Below, one piece after another: positions 42,935-53,263 of a stretch of 64,000 nucleotides of DNA (position 1 is its first letter; each line of letters opens with the position of its first letter). Source of the DNA: Tilletia caries (lineage: Eukaryota; Basidiomycota; Exobasidiomycetes; Tilletiales; Tilletiaceae); the NCBI GenBank assembly GCA_032718865.1, contig JALUTQ010000018.1, positions 124,001 to 188,000 on the forward strand. The letters run 5' to 3'. Under the pieces are notes generated by a model, which had not been told where the DNA came from, ran no database searches, and was given only the letters and a program-made list of their open reading frames with translations. Made by a program: the position numbers and the translations under genes.

Positions 42935-45340
42935 TCAACTTGCATCTGCGTCCCGGCGTCCTGGCCAAGATGGAGAATGGATACTCCCCCAATCCCTCAC
43001 ACGCCTCGCAGCCCTCGAAGGCGCAGGCGCAACCCGCTCATCATCGACCGTCCTGCGCACCCGATCCGCCAACGCGCGCAGTACAGCCCCGCTCTGCTCG
43101 GGGCTCAGCGTCTCTAGGCCGTCCAGGATGGACTCGACGGCGGAGAGGTCGGGCATGGTCGGCGTGGGTACGTCGTCGATCGCGCGCTCCCAGCGCTCCG
43201 CAGCCACAGCCGCGGCCGTCGTCGTCGTCGCGTTGCGATATGGGTGCGTGTGCGGATGGGGATGCTCATCCGGACGCACTGCGGTGAGGTCCTGGAGACT
43301 GGGTAGCGATCCGGTGAAGTAAGCCCCGGACCCAGCGGGAGGCTGGTAAGGTCTAGGGAAGTTAGGGGAGTTCCACGCGACAGAGGAGTGCGCTGCAGGG
43401 GCCGTCGTGCCAAGGGTGGAGCTGCGCTCTTCGCCTGCTGTCGCTGTCGTCGTCGCGGCGGCGGAAGGCCGGGCACGAGCGAGGGCGGCGCGGGCGTAGT
43501 GACGTCGGACGGGCGAGCGTGCCGAGGCGGGTACGGCGCCCACGGTCACGTCGGCACCGAGGGAGGTGCTCGATCCGGGGGAAGGGTCGCGGGAGTCATC
43601 AACATCGCGAGCAAAGAAAGCTTCGAGCGACTCCTCGCCGTACTGGTCGCGACCGGCGGGGGTCCATCGAGGAGGGCCGCCATTGTTGAGGAGTCTGCTG
43701 AACTCCTCGGCACCGGTACGGTACAGACGGGGCTCGTCGCGCTGCTGGATGCGTCCCGAGTCCGCTGAGGAGGACGCGACGGGGGCTTCCGGCGCTGGCG
43801 TTTCCGACCCGAACGAGGGAAAGTCTTCTGCCCAGTTCCCAGTGAGAGGAGCGTGGGCAAGGCGAAAGGAAGGCCCGCGATGCCGACGTTGGAGACAGAG
43901 TGGTGGTCCGCGGCGTGGAGTCTGCGTGTGAGGTGCGCAGATTGGTGCGTAGTATGGAGACTTCGTCGCTGGGGGGAGTCTCGGAGCGGAATGCGCTTTC
44001 GGAGTCTATGGTTATCTCGCGAGACCATGAGGGCGCAGGCAGACGACGTTGGTCGATGTGTGCGTCTAGGAGACGCTGGATGCGCGCGTCGTGTACGGGC
44101 GTGCGGCGTCTGTCCTGTTGCGCGACGACAGGCGATCCGGCGGGTTCGTAATTGAGCTCCCGATGCGTCTCGCCCACGCCGGAATCGATCCTGCGACCGA
44201 GGTGGTAAATGTGCTCTCCCCGGAACGCCGCCGTGCATCTGTGGTGTTGACGCTGGCCAACGTGTCGGATGAAACATTGCTGCCCTTGATGCTGGCAAGG
44301 TCGTATTCCCTGTGATTCTGTGCATTTCGAAATAGTAATGAGTGTGTGAGGGCGAGTCCACACTCGAAGAGCGGTTCCGGCCAGTGAGACGAGCAACCCA
44401 AGACGAGGGCGGGGCTGTGTGGTGGTCCGCCAGATGGACGTCGAGCTGGTGCAGGCGGCAGAAGCTGGAGTGTTGGGCTTGAGGCTGCTTGCGGTGCCTT
44501 GGAAGACTCAGCGGGACCTGGGGACTGGAAGGGGCTTGAGCCTGATCCTGAGTAGGAGCCTGGGCGGTCGTGTCGGCAGTATAGACGCGGCTCCCATTGT
44601 GTGCGTGAGCCCGGAGGCGCTGCCCTGAATCCGAGGCCACGGGAGGAACAATTTGGCGAGCGCTCCGCGAGCAGAGTTGCGGACGTGAAGCGCCGTCTCC
44701 AACCCTTGGCAACCCTTGCAGTCCCCAACGAGGGGGTCCCGCTGGGTGGTTGACCAAGGGAGGAGAGAGGGAGGGGGAGGTAAGTGGACGAGCCACGAGT
44801 CGAAGACGGGCCCGTCGCAGTGACGATGATGGGAAGGGCCTGGTCGACGCCGAGGGCCGTCCTCGTTGTCCTCGTCTTCGGGGTCGCGCGGGGCATGGGC
44901 GATCTTGTCCGTGGGGACTTGCTCGGTACCCTCGGCGAAGCTGAGGATGACGATGCCCACGTAGCCCGAGCGGGAACATTCTCCACCTTGACAGATTCGG
45001 CGTCCTGGTTGGGACCGAAGCCAGAGTAGCAGATTTGACGCAGACGAGATGGCGGAGAAGCCTGGGCCTCTCGCTCGGCTTCCGTGGCAGGCTCCGCCTT
45101 GGCAGCGATCGTCTCGGTCGAGCAGTGGCATGGAGGCAACGAGCTTGGCTCGGAGGGGGACTAGGAGTCCATGTTGTAACTCCGCACCTGTATCGAGTAT
45201 CTTCTCAGGAATCCCATTCCCATTCGCACTCCCCGTCGTCGTCGTTGTTTTGGTAGGGACCAGCCTCCTCACACGCCAACCGCAGCTTCGTGATCGCCCG
45301 TTTGCGAAGTTCATGAAAGGCGAAGTCCCGCTGTACACGG
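42935..45340 (-). pseudogene. coding-like, Pro/Ser-rich sequence with repeated frame changes (gene or decayed gene)
   Basis: The clearest part is the minus strand from about 43850 to 42935. It reads continuously as NWAEDFPSFGSETPAPEAP, FSRLLNNGGPPRWTPAGRDQ, WERAIDDVPTPTMPDLSAVE and SILDGLETLSPEQSGAVLRA before a stop at 42935-42937. Further upstream, coding-looking stretches occur successively in other frames, such as DSGVGETHRELNYEPAGSP near 44150 and HREYDLASIKGS near 44290. I could place only some of the switches at possible splice sites. Either this is one multi-exon gene for a low-complexity protein, or a gene decaying by indels next to the recombinase. No family is recognised. Confidence 0.3.
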
Positions 45341-45523
45341 ATGAAGCTCAGCCCGCGCGACCTTAGCGGAGGCGGCGGAAGCTGGAGGGGGAGAGCCTGT
45401 ATAGAGGTGTTTGGAGATGATCAGCGAGAGAAACCCAGATAGCAGATGTTACAGAGCAACTCACCTGCAAAGGTTCAGCTTGACGACCAACGGTGCTTCC
45501 GGGCACCGTTTGTCGCCCGGCCA

Positions 45524-45647
45524 ACAACTCTGGGCATCCCTTGCGCGAACGCATCCCGTGTAATCCCACGAGGGGTTCGACACGGACAACTCTGGGCATC
45601 CCTTGCGCGAACGCATCCCGTGTAATCCCACGAGGGGTTCGACACGG
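45524..45647. repeat. perfect 62-bp tandem duplication containing a hairpin
   Basis: Two identical copies, 45524-45585 and 45586-45647, starting ACAACTCTGGGCATCC. Each copy carries CCCGTGT and, 18 bases on, ACACGG; the second copy is followed by G, completing the inverted repeat ACACGGG. An inner CCC/GGG pairing strengthens the stem. Neither copy forms a tRNA. Confidence 0.9.
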
Positions 45648-45734
45648 GCGGCTGACCTCAGAGTTGCGGCCGGGGACGGGGAAGAACTGTAGAATGTAGT
45701 CGAATGTAGTCCAAAAGCAAACGGACTTCCTGTT

Positions 45735-45812
45735 GAACCAAGGAGACGGTCAGCAATGACAATGATAGAGAACGATGAGGAAGGGGGGGAGGTACTCACT
45801 ATCTGGAAGTCC
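45735..45812. repeat. diverged duplicate segment, copy 1 (copy 2 at 46358-46437)
   Basis: The segment around GTCAGCAATGACAATGATAG at 45749 matches the one around GTCAGCAATGAGAATGGTAG at 46372, with about four of five bases identical over some 75 bp. On the minus strand each copy carries a GTGAGT donor at the same place, suggesting a duplicated exon-intron boundary. Confidence 0.7.
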
Positions 45813-46805
45813 GTAAGATGCGCCACGCGTGCTGAGGTTATTGACAGCTCGTCGTAGAAGACAGCTCGTCGTAGAACCAGGCCCCACTGCCGAGCTCGGT
45901 GGAGGGGCGACGCGAGAGCGGGAAGACGCTGGGCGACTTAGTCTCCTTGGTAAAGATGGTCCTGTTGAGGTCGGAGGCAAAGACTTCTTCATAAAGCAGT
46001 CCGGCGGCCCGACCGGGGCAGTGATCAGTCGAGACTCGTGCAGGTCGTGGAGGACTTCGACGGAGGTGGGGACGGAGGACATGAAGGCCTCGTCGGACCA
46101 GGGTCGGAGAACCCGCATGGCGAGACGGACACGGCCGCGAGGACTGCCTTGGCTGCTGTGAAGTGGTCCGAGTTGGGGACGACGAGCAGCTGGATCGAGT
46201 GAGGAGTGATGATGCCGCGTCCAACAGAGAGAGCCGAGTCGATGCCGCGTCGCGGTGAGGATGCTGGGTGCCGGGGTAAGCGAGGCCGCGAGGGAGAAAA
46301 GGAGCTCTGAGATGAGCGATGAGGACGTGAGCGTCTCGCATGGTTGACTTATGCCAATCGAATCAAGGAAAACGTCAGCAATGAGAATGGTAGAGAACTA
46401 TGAGGAAGGGTGGAAGTAACTCACTGTCAGGAAGTCTGGGACGGGGGTGAGTAAAGTAAGTAACTTGGGTGCGTCCGAGGATGGTGCGTGCGTATGCGCC
46501 GTCGAAGGTGCGCTGTGCGGCGCGGAGGTCAAGCACGTTGCTCTTGGAGTAAATGAGTAATGACCAGCGGTGATGGTTGCTGCTGGTGGTCGGAATATGG
46601 CTGGCTGCGCCGCGGAATGGCTGGTTGCAGTGATCTCGTCTGGTTACCTCCTGTACAGCGGCGACGTCACATGCTGTCCGTTGACGTTGACGGCGACGGC
46701 GAGGCAGGTCAAGGCATGCCGCATCCATGGCTGCTGAGTGCCGACCGCGAGCTGGGTGTTGAGGAAGGACAGCGCTCTCGGCCGATAAGCAGACCGCTGA
46801 CTCAT
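45750..46805 (-). pseudogene. decayed gene with duplicated exon boundary
   Basis: A minus-strand ATG at 46805 opens MSQRSAYRPRALSFLNTQLA and reaches a GTAACC donor at 46647. A further piece reads SKSNVLDLRAAQRTFDGAYA up to a GTGAGT donor near 46425. After the next acceptor the frame reads ALSVGRGIITPHSIQLLVVP, then only frame-shifted pieces (WSDEAFMSSVPTSVEVLHDL and LLYEEVFASDLNRTIFTKET) continue the sense. The two late shifts have no splice sites, so I judge it a pseudogene. The family is not identified. Confidence 0.35.
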
Positions 46806-47248
46806 CCTCTTAAGTGAGACTAAAAATAAGCGGAGTGTTAAGTGATTTGCCAAGTCGGCCATATGTATTTTGGTCACCAACAATAAGGACCAAACTGCGG
46901 AATCTGGACACTACTGGCCAGCATCGACTCTCCTTGCTTATCCTGTCCCAGCCAGGTTGCATCTGCCTGTCCTTCTCACAGCGCCCAGGCCGAGACACAG
47001 CGCTCCTGGATTCATTTGAACAGCAAGATTAGACAAGGCTGAGGGTGAGGGTGAGGGTACGTGCAGTTGACGAGGTCCGAGTGTTCTCATCCCGGCGGTA
47101 TTTTGACTTGCTCTCCCTCATAACCAGCAGGAGCAACATCAACATCAACACCAACACCCTCCCTTGACATTACACACAAGCCTTCGACTTCACTCTCCTT
47201 CTTCGCTTCCTTCTCTTCACTCTCAGATCTCAGTGCTCAGTACTCAGC
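46806..47248. other. AT-richer intergenic region and promoter of the 47.2-kb gene
   Basis: The first 200 bp are noticeably less GC-rich than neighbouring DNA. A short GAGGGT repeat (about 47040-47057) and an AACATC/AACACC tract (about 47130-47155) precede the next start codon. No gene is seen. Confidence 0.5.
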
Positions 47249-48445
47249 ATGGCTTCCTTCGCACCGACGCTCATCGCTCCCGCGCCGTGCCGACCCATCC
47301 CGCTCGTGCGCAACCGGCATCATGCCCATCACCACTCTCGTTACCAGCGTCTCTCCTCCAGCAACATCATCACCACCCCGCCCATCGCAGCCTCCTCCTC
47401 TTCCACATCCGCAAGCCCGCTCTACCACCCGTACTCCCCATCCTCAGCTTCAGCAGCAGCAGCAGCAGCAGCCAGCTTGGCGTCTGCCTTTGTCTTCCCG
47501 AACAGACCATCCGCATCAGCTGGTACCGGCTCAGGTAGGCACTCCTCTTCCGCGGGACGTCATAGTCGGCCAGGCTCTCTCAGCCCGGACTACCACAACA
47601 AGGAGAACGGCGGCTCGGTCTCCCTCACCTCCGCCTTCCTCACCGCCGCTTCCCCTCCCTCCGTCCTGTCCAGCTTGCCAGAGAAGCCACACGGCGACGA
47701 CGACCTCTCGTCCTCTACAGACACCGTCATCATCGACCATGATCTCACACCAACACGCAGGCTCATGCAGTCCTTCAGCGCGAGCATGAACAACGGTTCT
47801 GACAACGAGCCTTCTGGCAGCACTAGGAACGACGCCACACCTCAGCAGCGGCAGCACGAGCAGGACCCATCCCGCTCTGCAGACCCAAAACGTATCTCCC
47901 TGTCCTTCCTCGAGGTACCCGCAAGCGCATCCTCCTTGCACACCCTCACCAGCTCGGCCCAGACGAACAACAGCTCACCCGCCCTGTCCGATTCCCACCC
48001 CTTCTCGCGAAATCCAACAACGACGCCCCCGCCGTCTTCGTCCGCGTTGGGAGAGAATATGATCAGTAACACGCCCCTGCACCCGAGTCTTATCCCGCCC
48101 AGTCCTATTCCGCGCAGACTCACCCGGAACCCGTTCGCTCGCTCCCTCAGCCAGGGAGGGTACGGACTCGGCGTCGGTGGCAATGGCAGCGGAGAATCCT
48201 TGGGGAGCCACCCAGCACCCCCTCCTGCGCCCATGCGCTCAGCTTCGGAGTACACGTACCCAACACACGACGCTTCCCTCATCATCAACGAGCCTGTGTC
48301 CCGCTTCAGCTTGGACACCATCGGTATCGGGCTCATGGATCTCGAGTTCGACTCGCTCCTCAACATGGCTGCTGATGATGGAGGGCGGGAACTGCTTCGT
48401 GTCGAGCGGGAACGGCGCAAGAGGAGCTTTGAGATGCATGACTGA
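47249..48445 (+). CDS. uncharacterised Ser-rich low-complexity protein
   Basis: Single exon, 398 residues, starting MASFAPTLIAPAPCRPIPLV. It is rich in Ser, Pro, Thr and Asn, with His-rich and poly-Ala tracts near the N-terminus. It has a KEN tripeptide in SPDYHNKENGG near residue 115 and several S/T-P sites. The C-terminus is more ordered (INEPVSRFSLDTIGIGLMDL, then EFDSLLNMA) and ends in a basic helix (RVERERRKRSFEMHD). The KEN box and S/T-P sites would suit a cell-cycle or signalling protein regulated by degradation and phosphorylation, but that is inference. No domain is recognised. There is no intron, and the leader is CA-rich. Confidence 0.65.
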   Translation: MASFAPTLIAPAPCRPIPLVRNRHHAHHHSRYQRLSSSNIITTPPIAASSSSTSASPLYHPYSPSSASAAAAAAASLASAFVFPNRPSASAGTGSGRHSSSAGRHSRPGSLSPDYHNKENGGSVSLTSAFLTAASPPSVLSSLPEKPHGDDDLSSSTDTVIIDHDLTPTRRLMQSFSASMNNGSDNEPSGSTRNDATPQQRQHEQDPSRSADPKRISLSFLEVPASASSLHTLTSSAQTNNSSPALSDSHPFSRNPTTTPPPSSSALGENMISNTPLHPSLIPPSPIPRRLTRNPFARSLSQGGYGLGVGGNGSGESLGSHPAPPPAPMRSASEYTYPTHDASLIINEPVSRFSLDTIGIGLMDLEFDSLLNMAADDGGRELLRVERERRKRSFEMHD

Positions 48446-49023
48446 AGGTCAGCTTTCGTTTCCTTCTTGGACATTTTCGCTCAGTAAGGCAGTGATCAAT
48501 GTCTGCCCCCCACTACCGCCGTCGACCCGCCGTCTCTTGGAATACGCCCTCGCAGAGTCGGTCCCGGCATCAACTGTACATACATACAACACACTCAGCA
48601 TCCTTTATATGCACGCATCAACCAGCGCCACCCCCCAAGCCAAGCGACAAATTCACAAGCTGCCTCCCTCCCCCCTCCCCCCTTCACAGACAATTCCCTC
48701 TCTCCTCTCATCTCCTTCCGTTTCGTGTTTCGCGCTCATGTCTCGATTCCCCTACTTTATCTGCCCCCCGCCCCGTTCACATGATGGCCTTCGTTCTCTC
48801 ACATCTGCAATTCCATCCCTCTGCCCTTTTTTGAATTGTCGGCGTGTCACACTGATGAGGGAGCCAAACTTGAGACCCCCCGACGTCCATCACCCGCCTC
48901 AAGGGATTTCCCTCAGTACCCCAACTCCAACGGAAGTCCCTGGCCTCCCTTCTCCCTCCCCAACGACGACCTCCCATCTCCCCCTCAATTCATTTCGGTC
49001 AGTCGTTATAGGAAGAAAAAAAA
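48446..49023. other. pyrimidine-rich intergenic region
   Basis: About 580 bp of C/T-rich sequence between two same-strand genes, ending in A7-8 directly before the next ATG. No gene or RNA is recognised. Confidence 0.5.
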
Positions 49024-49955
49024 ATGGAACTGCTCAAGTTCAAATTCACAGAAGTACCCACAACCTCCTACGGCAACTCTCTCACTCCCCGCGAAACCCC
49101 CGCCCAGCAAATCACACATCGACAATACGCCTTCGAGCGGCACACTCTCTTCTTCCCCGCCCCCGACCCCGACCGGGACGACAAAAAGGCAACTACTGCC
49201 TCGGGTGCGGGGGCCGCGTTCCGGTTTTGTAGACCGAAGATGTTCTTGTTGCCGACGGAGCTGGTGGCGGGTGTTAGGATTGGGGAGGGGGTGGTGCATG
49301 CTTTGTGTGTTGGGGTGGGGAGGAAGTCGATGGATGATCGGTGGATGGTGAGTACTTGTTCTTTTTGGGTTGATGGGTTAGGGGTGGTTGGAAGGGGTTC
49401 TGAGAGGGGGGGGTTATTATGCTCTGTTACGCGTGGGACTGGCTGAACTTGCTTCTCTCCCTCTCCCTCTCCCTCTCCCTCTCCCTCTCCCTCTCCCTCT
49501 CCCTCTCCCTCTCCCTCTCCCCCTCTCTTATAACCCCCCATCAGGGCCGCCTCTTCTTCCAACCAGACGGCATCGCCCTCCTAGGCCTCTGGCGAACCTG
49601 GACAGGCTCCCAGATTTTCGAACTGGCTTTTCGACCGGTTGAAGAGGTATCCGGGCCTGCTGGGACGTCCTCATCTACGAAAACGAAAACGAAAGCGGAG
49701 ACGGAAACGACGTACGCGGAACCTATGAGTGATGCGTCTTTACCGACTCGATTCCCGGAGATGGTCCTATGTGGACTCCGATGCGAGTCGCATCCAGGAA
49801 TCTACTCCCCAAAATCTCATACGACGGACACATACGGGTCTCGAGGGGCAGAAGAGGCACTCGTCCGGTCCGTGTTGGAGGAGTCGTTGCGTATTTTGGA
49901 CCTGTTGTTGAAGATGCGGTTGGGGATTGATGATGGGACTTGGTTGACGTATTGA
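49024..49955 (+). CDS. uncharacterised small protein with microsatellite-bearing intron
   Basis: Two exons: 49024-49347 and 49545-49955; 244 residues. Exon 1 begins MELLKFKFTEVPTTSYGN and ends DDRWM at a GTGAGT donor; exon 2 continues GRLFFQPDGIALLGLWRTWT and ends GIDDGTWLTY. A Lys/Thr/Glu repeat (TKTKTKAETET) sits in the middle. The C-terminus is a long helix (EEALVRSVLEESLRILDLLL). I recognise no family. Phase and codon use support the splice, and the intron carries a (CTCCCT)n array just before its acceptor. An upstream exon cannot be excluded. Confidence 0.6.
49455..49520 (+). repeat. hexanucleotide microsatellite (CTCCCT)n inside an intron
   Basis: About eleven copies of CTCCCT form the polypyrimidine tract upstream of the acceptor at 49541-49544. 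Length changes could affect splicing of this gene. Confidence 0.9.
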
Positions 49956-50311
49956 GGGATGGTGAGTGATTAGGGTTTCCTTCCTTCCTTTCTCGTCCTT
50001 CGGCTTCTTTGATTCGTCTGACCCCTCCCAATGGATCAGACATATTTTCCTATCTCCCTGATTTCGTGCATCCTGCGCAGCGACGGACGACGTCAGTCGG
50101 GCCTGCTGAAGGAGGCCGGACTGGAATGGTGGATTTGTCTGAGTGGTGGTGGTTGCAATTGCGATAGGGAGCGACGTGACAGGGAACTGGTACAACTTTG
50201 CTGACTTTGGATGCGTGTGTATATGTATGCTTGTGAAAACGAAGAAGCAGGGGATGTAGCAATCGAAGCTGTATATGTAAACGTGAGCAAACGGAGATGA
50301 AAGGGCAAGTT
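49956..50311. other. convergent intergenic region between the 49-kb gene and HSP78
   Basis: About 355 bp with no gene or repeat visible; it must hold both 3' UTRs. Confidence 0.55.
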
Positions 50312-53263
50312 TCAAGCCGGAGTCTCGTCTGGCACCGCCGGCTCAGTCAGAGGTACCTCGTCTTGTGTATCATCATCCCGACGCAGCCCAGCCGGGTGCA
50401 GCTTAGGAACAACAAGCGCATCCGCCCCCTCATCCAGCGTCACCTTAACCGTATCCCCCTGCCGCAGTGTCCCTTGGATCAACCCGCTCGCCAACGGGTT
50501 CAAGATGGACCTCTGAATAAGCCGGGAGAGCGGCCGGGCTCCGAACGCCGGGTCGTACCCGTTCCTAGCGAGCCAGTCCTGCGCGTGCGGATCGAGCTCG
50601 AGCACCATGCGCTTATCGTTCAGTCGCTCTTGGACTTCGCGCAGTCGGATCTGGACGATGTCGCGCAGCATCTCCCGGTTCAGCTTGTTAAAGCAGATCT
50701 GCTCGTCGAGTCGGTTGAGAAGCTCGGGTGGGAGGGCATGTCGGATGCTCTGCAACACCTCGGCTTTCGCCTCGGGTCGGACGTTCCCCTCGGAGTCCAT
50801 CGAGCCGGGCTCGTATAGGCGCTCTGCACCGAGGTTGCTGGTCAGGATCACGATGGTGTTCCGGAAGTCGATTTTGCGGCCGCTCGAGTCGGTCACGAAG
50901 CCTTCGTCGAGGATCTGGAGGAGGGTTTGGTGCACGGGTCGACTGGCTTTTTCGAATTCGTCGAAGAGGACAACACTGAAGGGCTTGCGGCGGACTTGTG
51001 CGATCTGGGGCTCGTCGTCGTAGCCGACGTAGCCGGCTGGGGCGCCTAGGAGCCGACTTGCTGAATGTTGCTCAGAGAACTCGGACTATTAGGGAGGAAG
51101 GACAAAGTCGAGTTAGTCAAGCAGAACGGACGTCTATAACCCGAACACAGAAGGGGGGGAGGAAAGGCTCACCATGTTAAACGTAATCAAAGCACTATCC
51201 GAATCGAACAAAAAACTCGCCAACGCCTTCGCCGTCTCCGTCTTCCCCGTCCCCGTCGAACCCGCAAACAAGAAACTCGCCAACGGCCTCTTCGCATTCT
51301 GCAACCCGGCCCGACTCAACCGCACCGCATTCCCAATCGCCTCCAACGCCTCGTCCTGCCCTACGATCCGGCTGCGCAGCTCGTCCTCGACGTGCATCAG
51401 CCGTTCGCGCTCGCCCCGGAGTAAGTTACGCACGGGCACGCCTGTGGAACGGGAGACGACGGCGGCGATGTCGTCTGAGGTGACGCGGTCGTGTACTTGG
51501 AGGACGTCCTCTTCCTCCAGGTTCTTGCCTGTCTCGTCCTTGGGGGTTCCCGCGGGTCGGTTCTCGGGCAGCTTGCGTTCGAGTTCAGGGATGACGGCGT
51601 ACTGGAGTTCGGCGACGCGTTGGAAGTTGCCGGCCCGGGTGGCTTGTTCCAGTTCGACGCGTGCTGCGTCAAGCCGCTGTTTGACTTCTTTGACTTCGTC
51701 GAGCTTGCGTCGTTCCTCTTGCCACTTCTTCATGAGCGCGTCGTACTCGGACCGCTTGGATTGGAGCTGCGATTCCAGGGCGGTCCGACGGTCGCGCGAG
51801 AACGCGTCCGTCTCCGTCTTGAGACTGACGAGCTCGATTTGCATCGTGATCAACTGGCGTTCCAGAGCCTCGAGCGCCTCGGGCTTAGACTCCTGCTGCA
51901 GCCGGAGACTAGAGGCAGCTTCGTCCACCAGATCAATGGCCGAGTCCGGCATCTTGCGCTCGGCGGAGAGATAGCGCGCGGCGAATTGGGCAGCGGTCAC
52001 TAAAGCGGAGTCTGCGATTCCGACGCCGTGGTGGGATTCGTACTTGCCACGAAGACCACGGAGGATGGCGATGGTCTGTTCGACGGTTGGCTCGTGGACT
52101 TGGACGGGCTGGAAGCGTCGGGCGAGGGCGCTGTCCTTCTCGATCGTTCTCCGGTACTCGTCGAAGGCTGAAGAGGGGAAGGAGCGTTGTCAGACTCTTG
52201 ATGTGTCTAACATCCGTGGGGTTGATGGTACGAGAGACACTTACTCGTTGCGCCAGCAATCTGTATTGTGCCGCGGGCAAGCACTGTGGAAGCGGGCGAT
52301 GATGGCCAGGGGTCAGCCTCAGAACTCTGATTTGCTGAGGAAGTTCGTACTCACTTGGTTTGAGCATGTTACCGGCATCCAAGCTGCCTTCTGCCTTGCC
52401 CAGACCGAGAAGCTGGTGAATTTCGCTACAACCGATGGGAGTGTGTGAGAATGGTGTCAAGAGAAAGGGGGGGTGAAATCCAGAAGTACGACTTACTCAA
52501 TGAATACGATCACCTTGCCTTCCTCTGCTTCGATGTCACTAATGAGAGCCTTGAATCGCTCCTCGAAGGCACCACGGTAGCTGGCGCCGGCAAGGAGACC
52601 TGCCAGATCAAGGGAGAGAATCCGCTTGTCTTTGATTGATTCCTGTGAGCGGAAAAGAGTAAGCACAATTGCTTCCGTGTAGATATGATCGCCTGTGAGG
52701 CACATACTCACAGGAACTTCTCCGTTGACAATCCGCTGTGCCAGACCCTCCATGACAGCCGTCTTCCCCGTTCCCGCCGATCCCACAAGGACAGGATTCG
52801 ACTTAGTCCGTCGACTCAAAATTTGGCAGCACCGTCGAATCTCTTCGTCCCGGCCAATCACCGGGTCGCATTTCCCATCGCGGGCGAGGGCGGTGAGGTC
52901 TTGGGTGTACTGCTTGAGGGTGGCGCCGCGTTCGGGTTGTCCGCCACCCATGTTCATTCGCATCCCACCGAATCCGCCGGGACTGCCGCCGCCGCCACCG
53001 CCGCCGCCTGAGGCTCCAGCGGCATTTTTACGTGCGGACGTGTGGAATGAGGCCGTTGCCCGAGGGAGGGACGTCGAACGCAGAGCTGGCCGCAGTCTTG
53101 TCGCTGTTGCTGATGCTGTTGACGTCGAATTGTAATTCAGAGAGTATCTTGCCGCTTCTGCTTTCAGAGGTCGTAGCCCTGGCAGACTTGGTCTACTGAC
53201 GGGGCGGAGAGCGGCCAAGGCTGGCAGCCTGTTTGATATTGCGCTCCTGGAAGTCGACAGCAT
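50312..53263 (-). CDS. HSP78: mitochondrial Hsp100 disaggregase HSP78 (ClpB family)
   Basis: Six exons on the minus strand: 53263-52712, 52642-52497, 52425-52355, 52283-52245, 52167-51173, 51085-50312; 858 residues. The N-terminus is an Arg/Ser/Ala-rich presequence followed by a Gly-rich linker. There is no Clp N domain, as in yeast Hsp78. NBD1 has Walker A GSAGTGKT and Walker B KVIVFIDEIHQLLG; a coiled-coil M domain follows ([15 protein letters not shown]...). NBD2 has [14 protein letters not shown] and [12 protein letters not shown], with sensor [10 protein letters not shown]. The protein resolves aggregates in the mitochondrial matrix with Hsp70. Two very short exons (71 and 39 nt) sit inside NBD1, around [21 protein letters not shown] heat-shock-element-like array lies about 110 bp upstream. 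Confidence 0.95.

Noticed and set aside
45524..45647. The 62-bp repeat as a pair of tRNA or Pol III genes (GGTTCGA resembles a B box).
   Set aside because: No acceptor stem, anticodon arm or A box can be formed at the right spacing; only a simple hairpin fits.
47040..47057. GAGGGT triplet repeat as a telomere remnant.
   Set aside because: Only three units, not the TTAGGG unit, and lies between ordinary genes.
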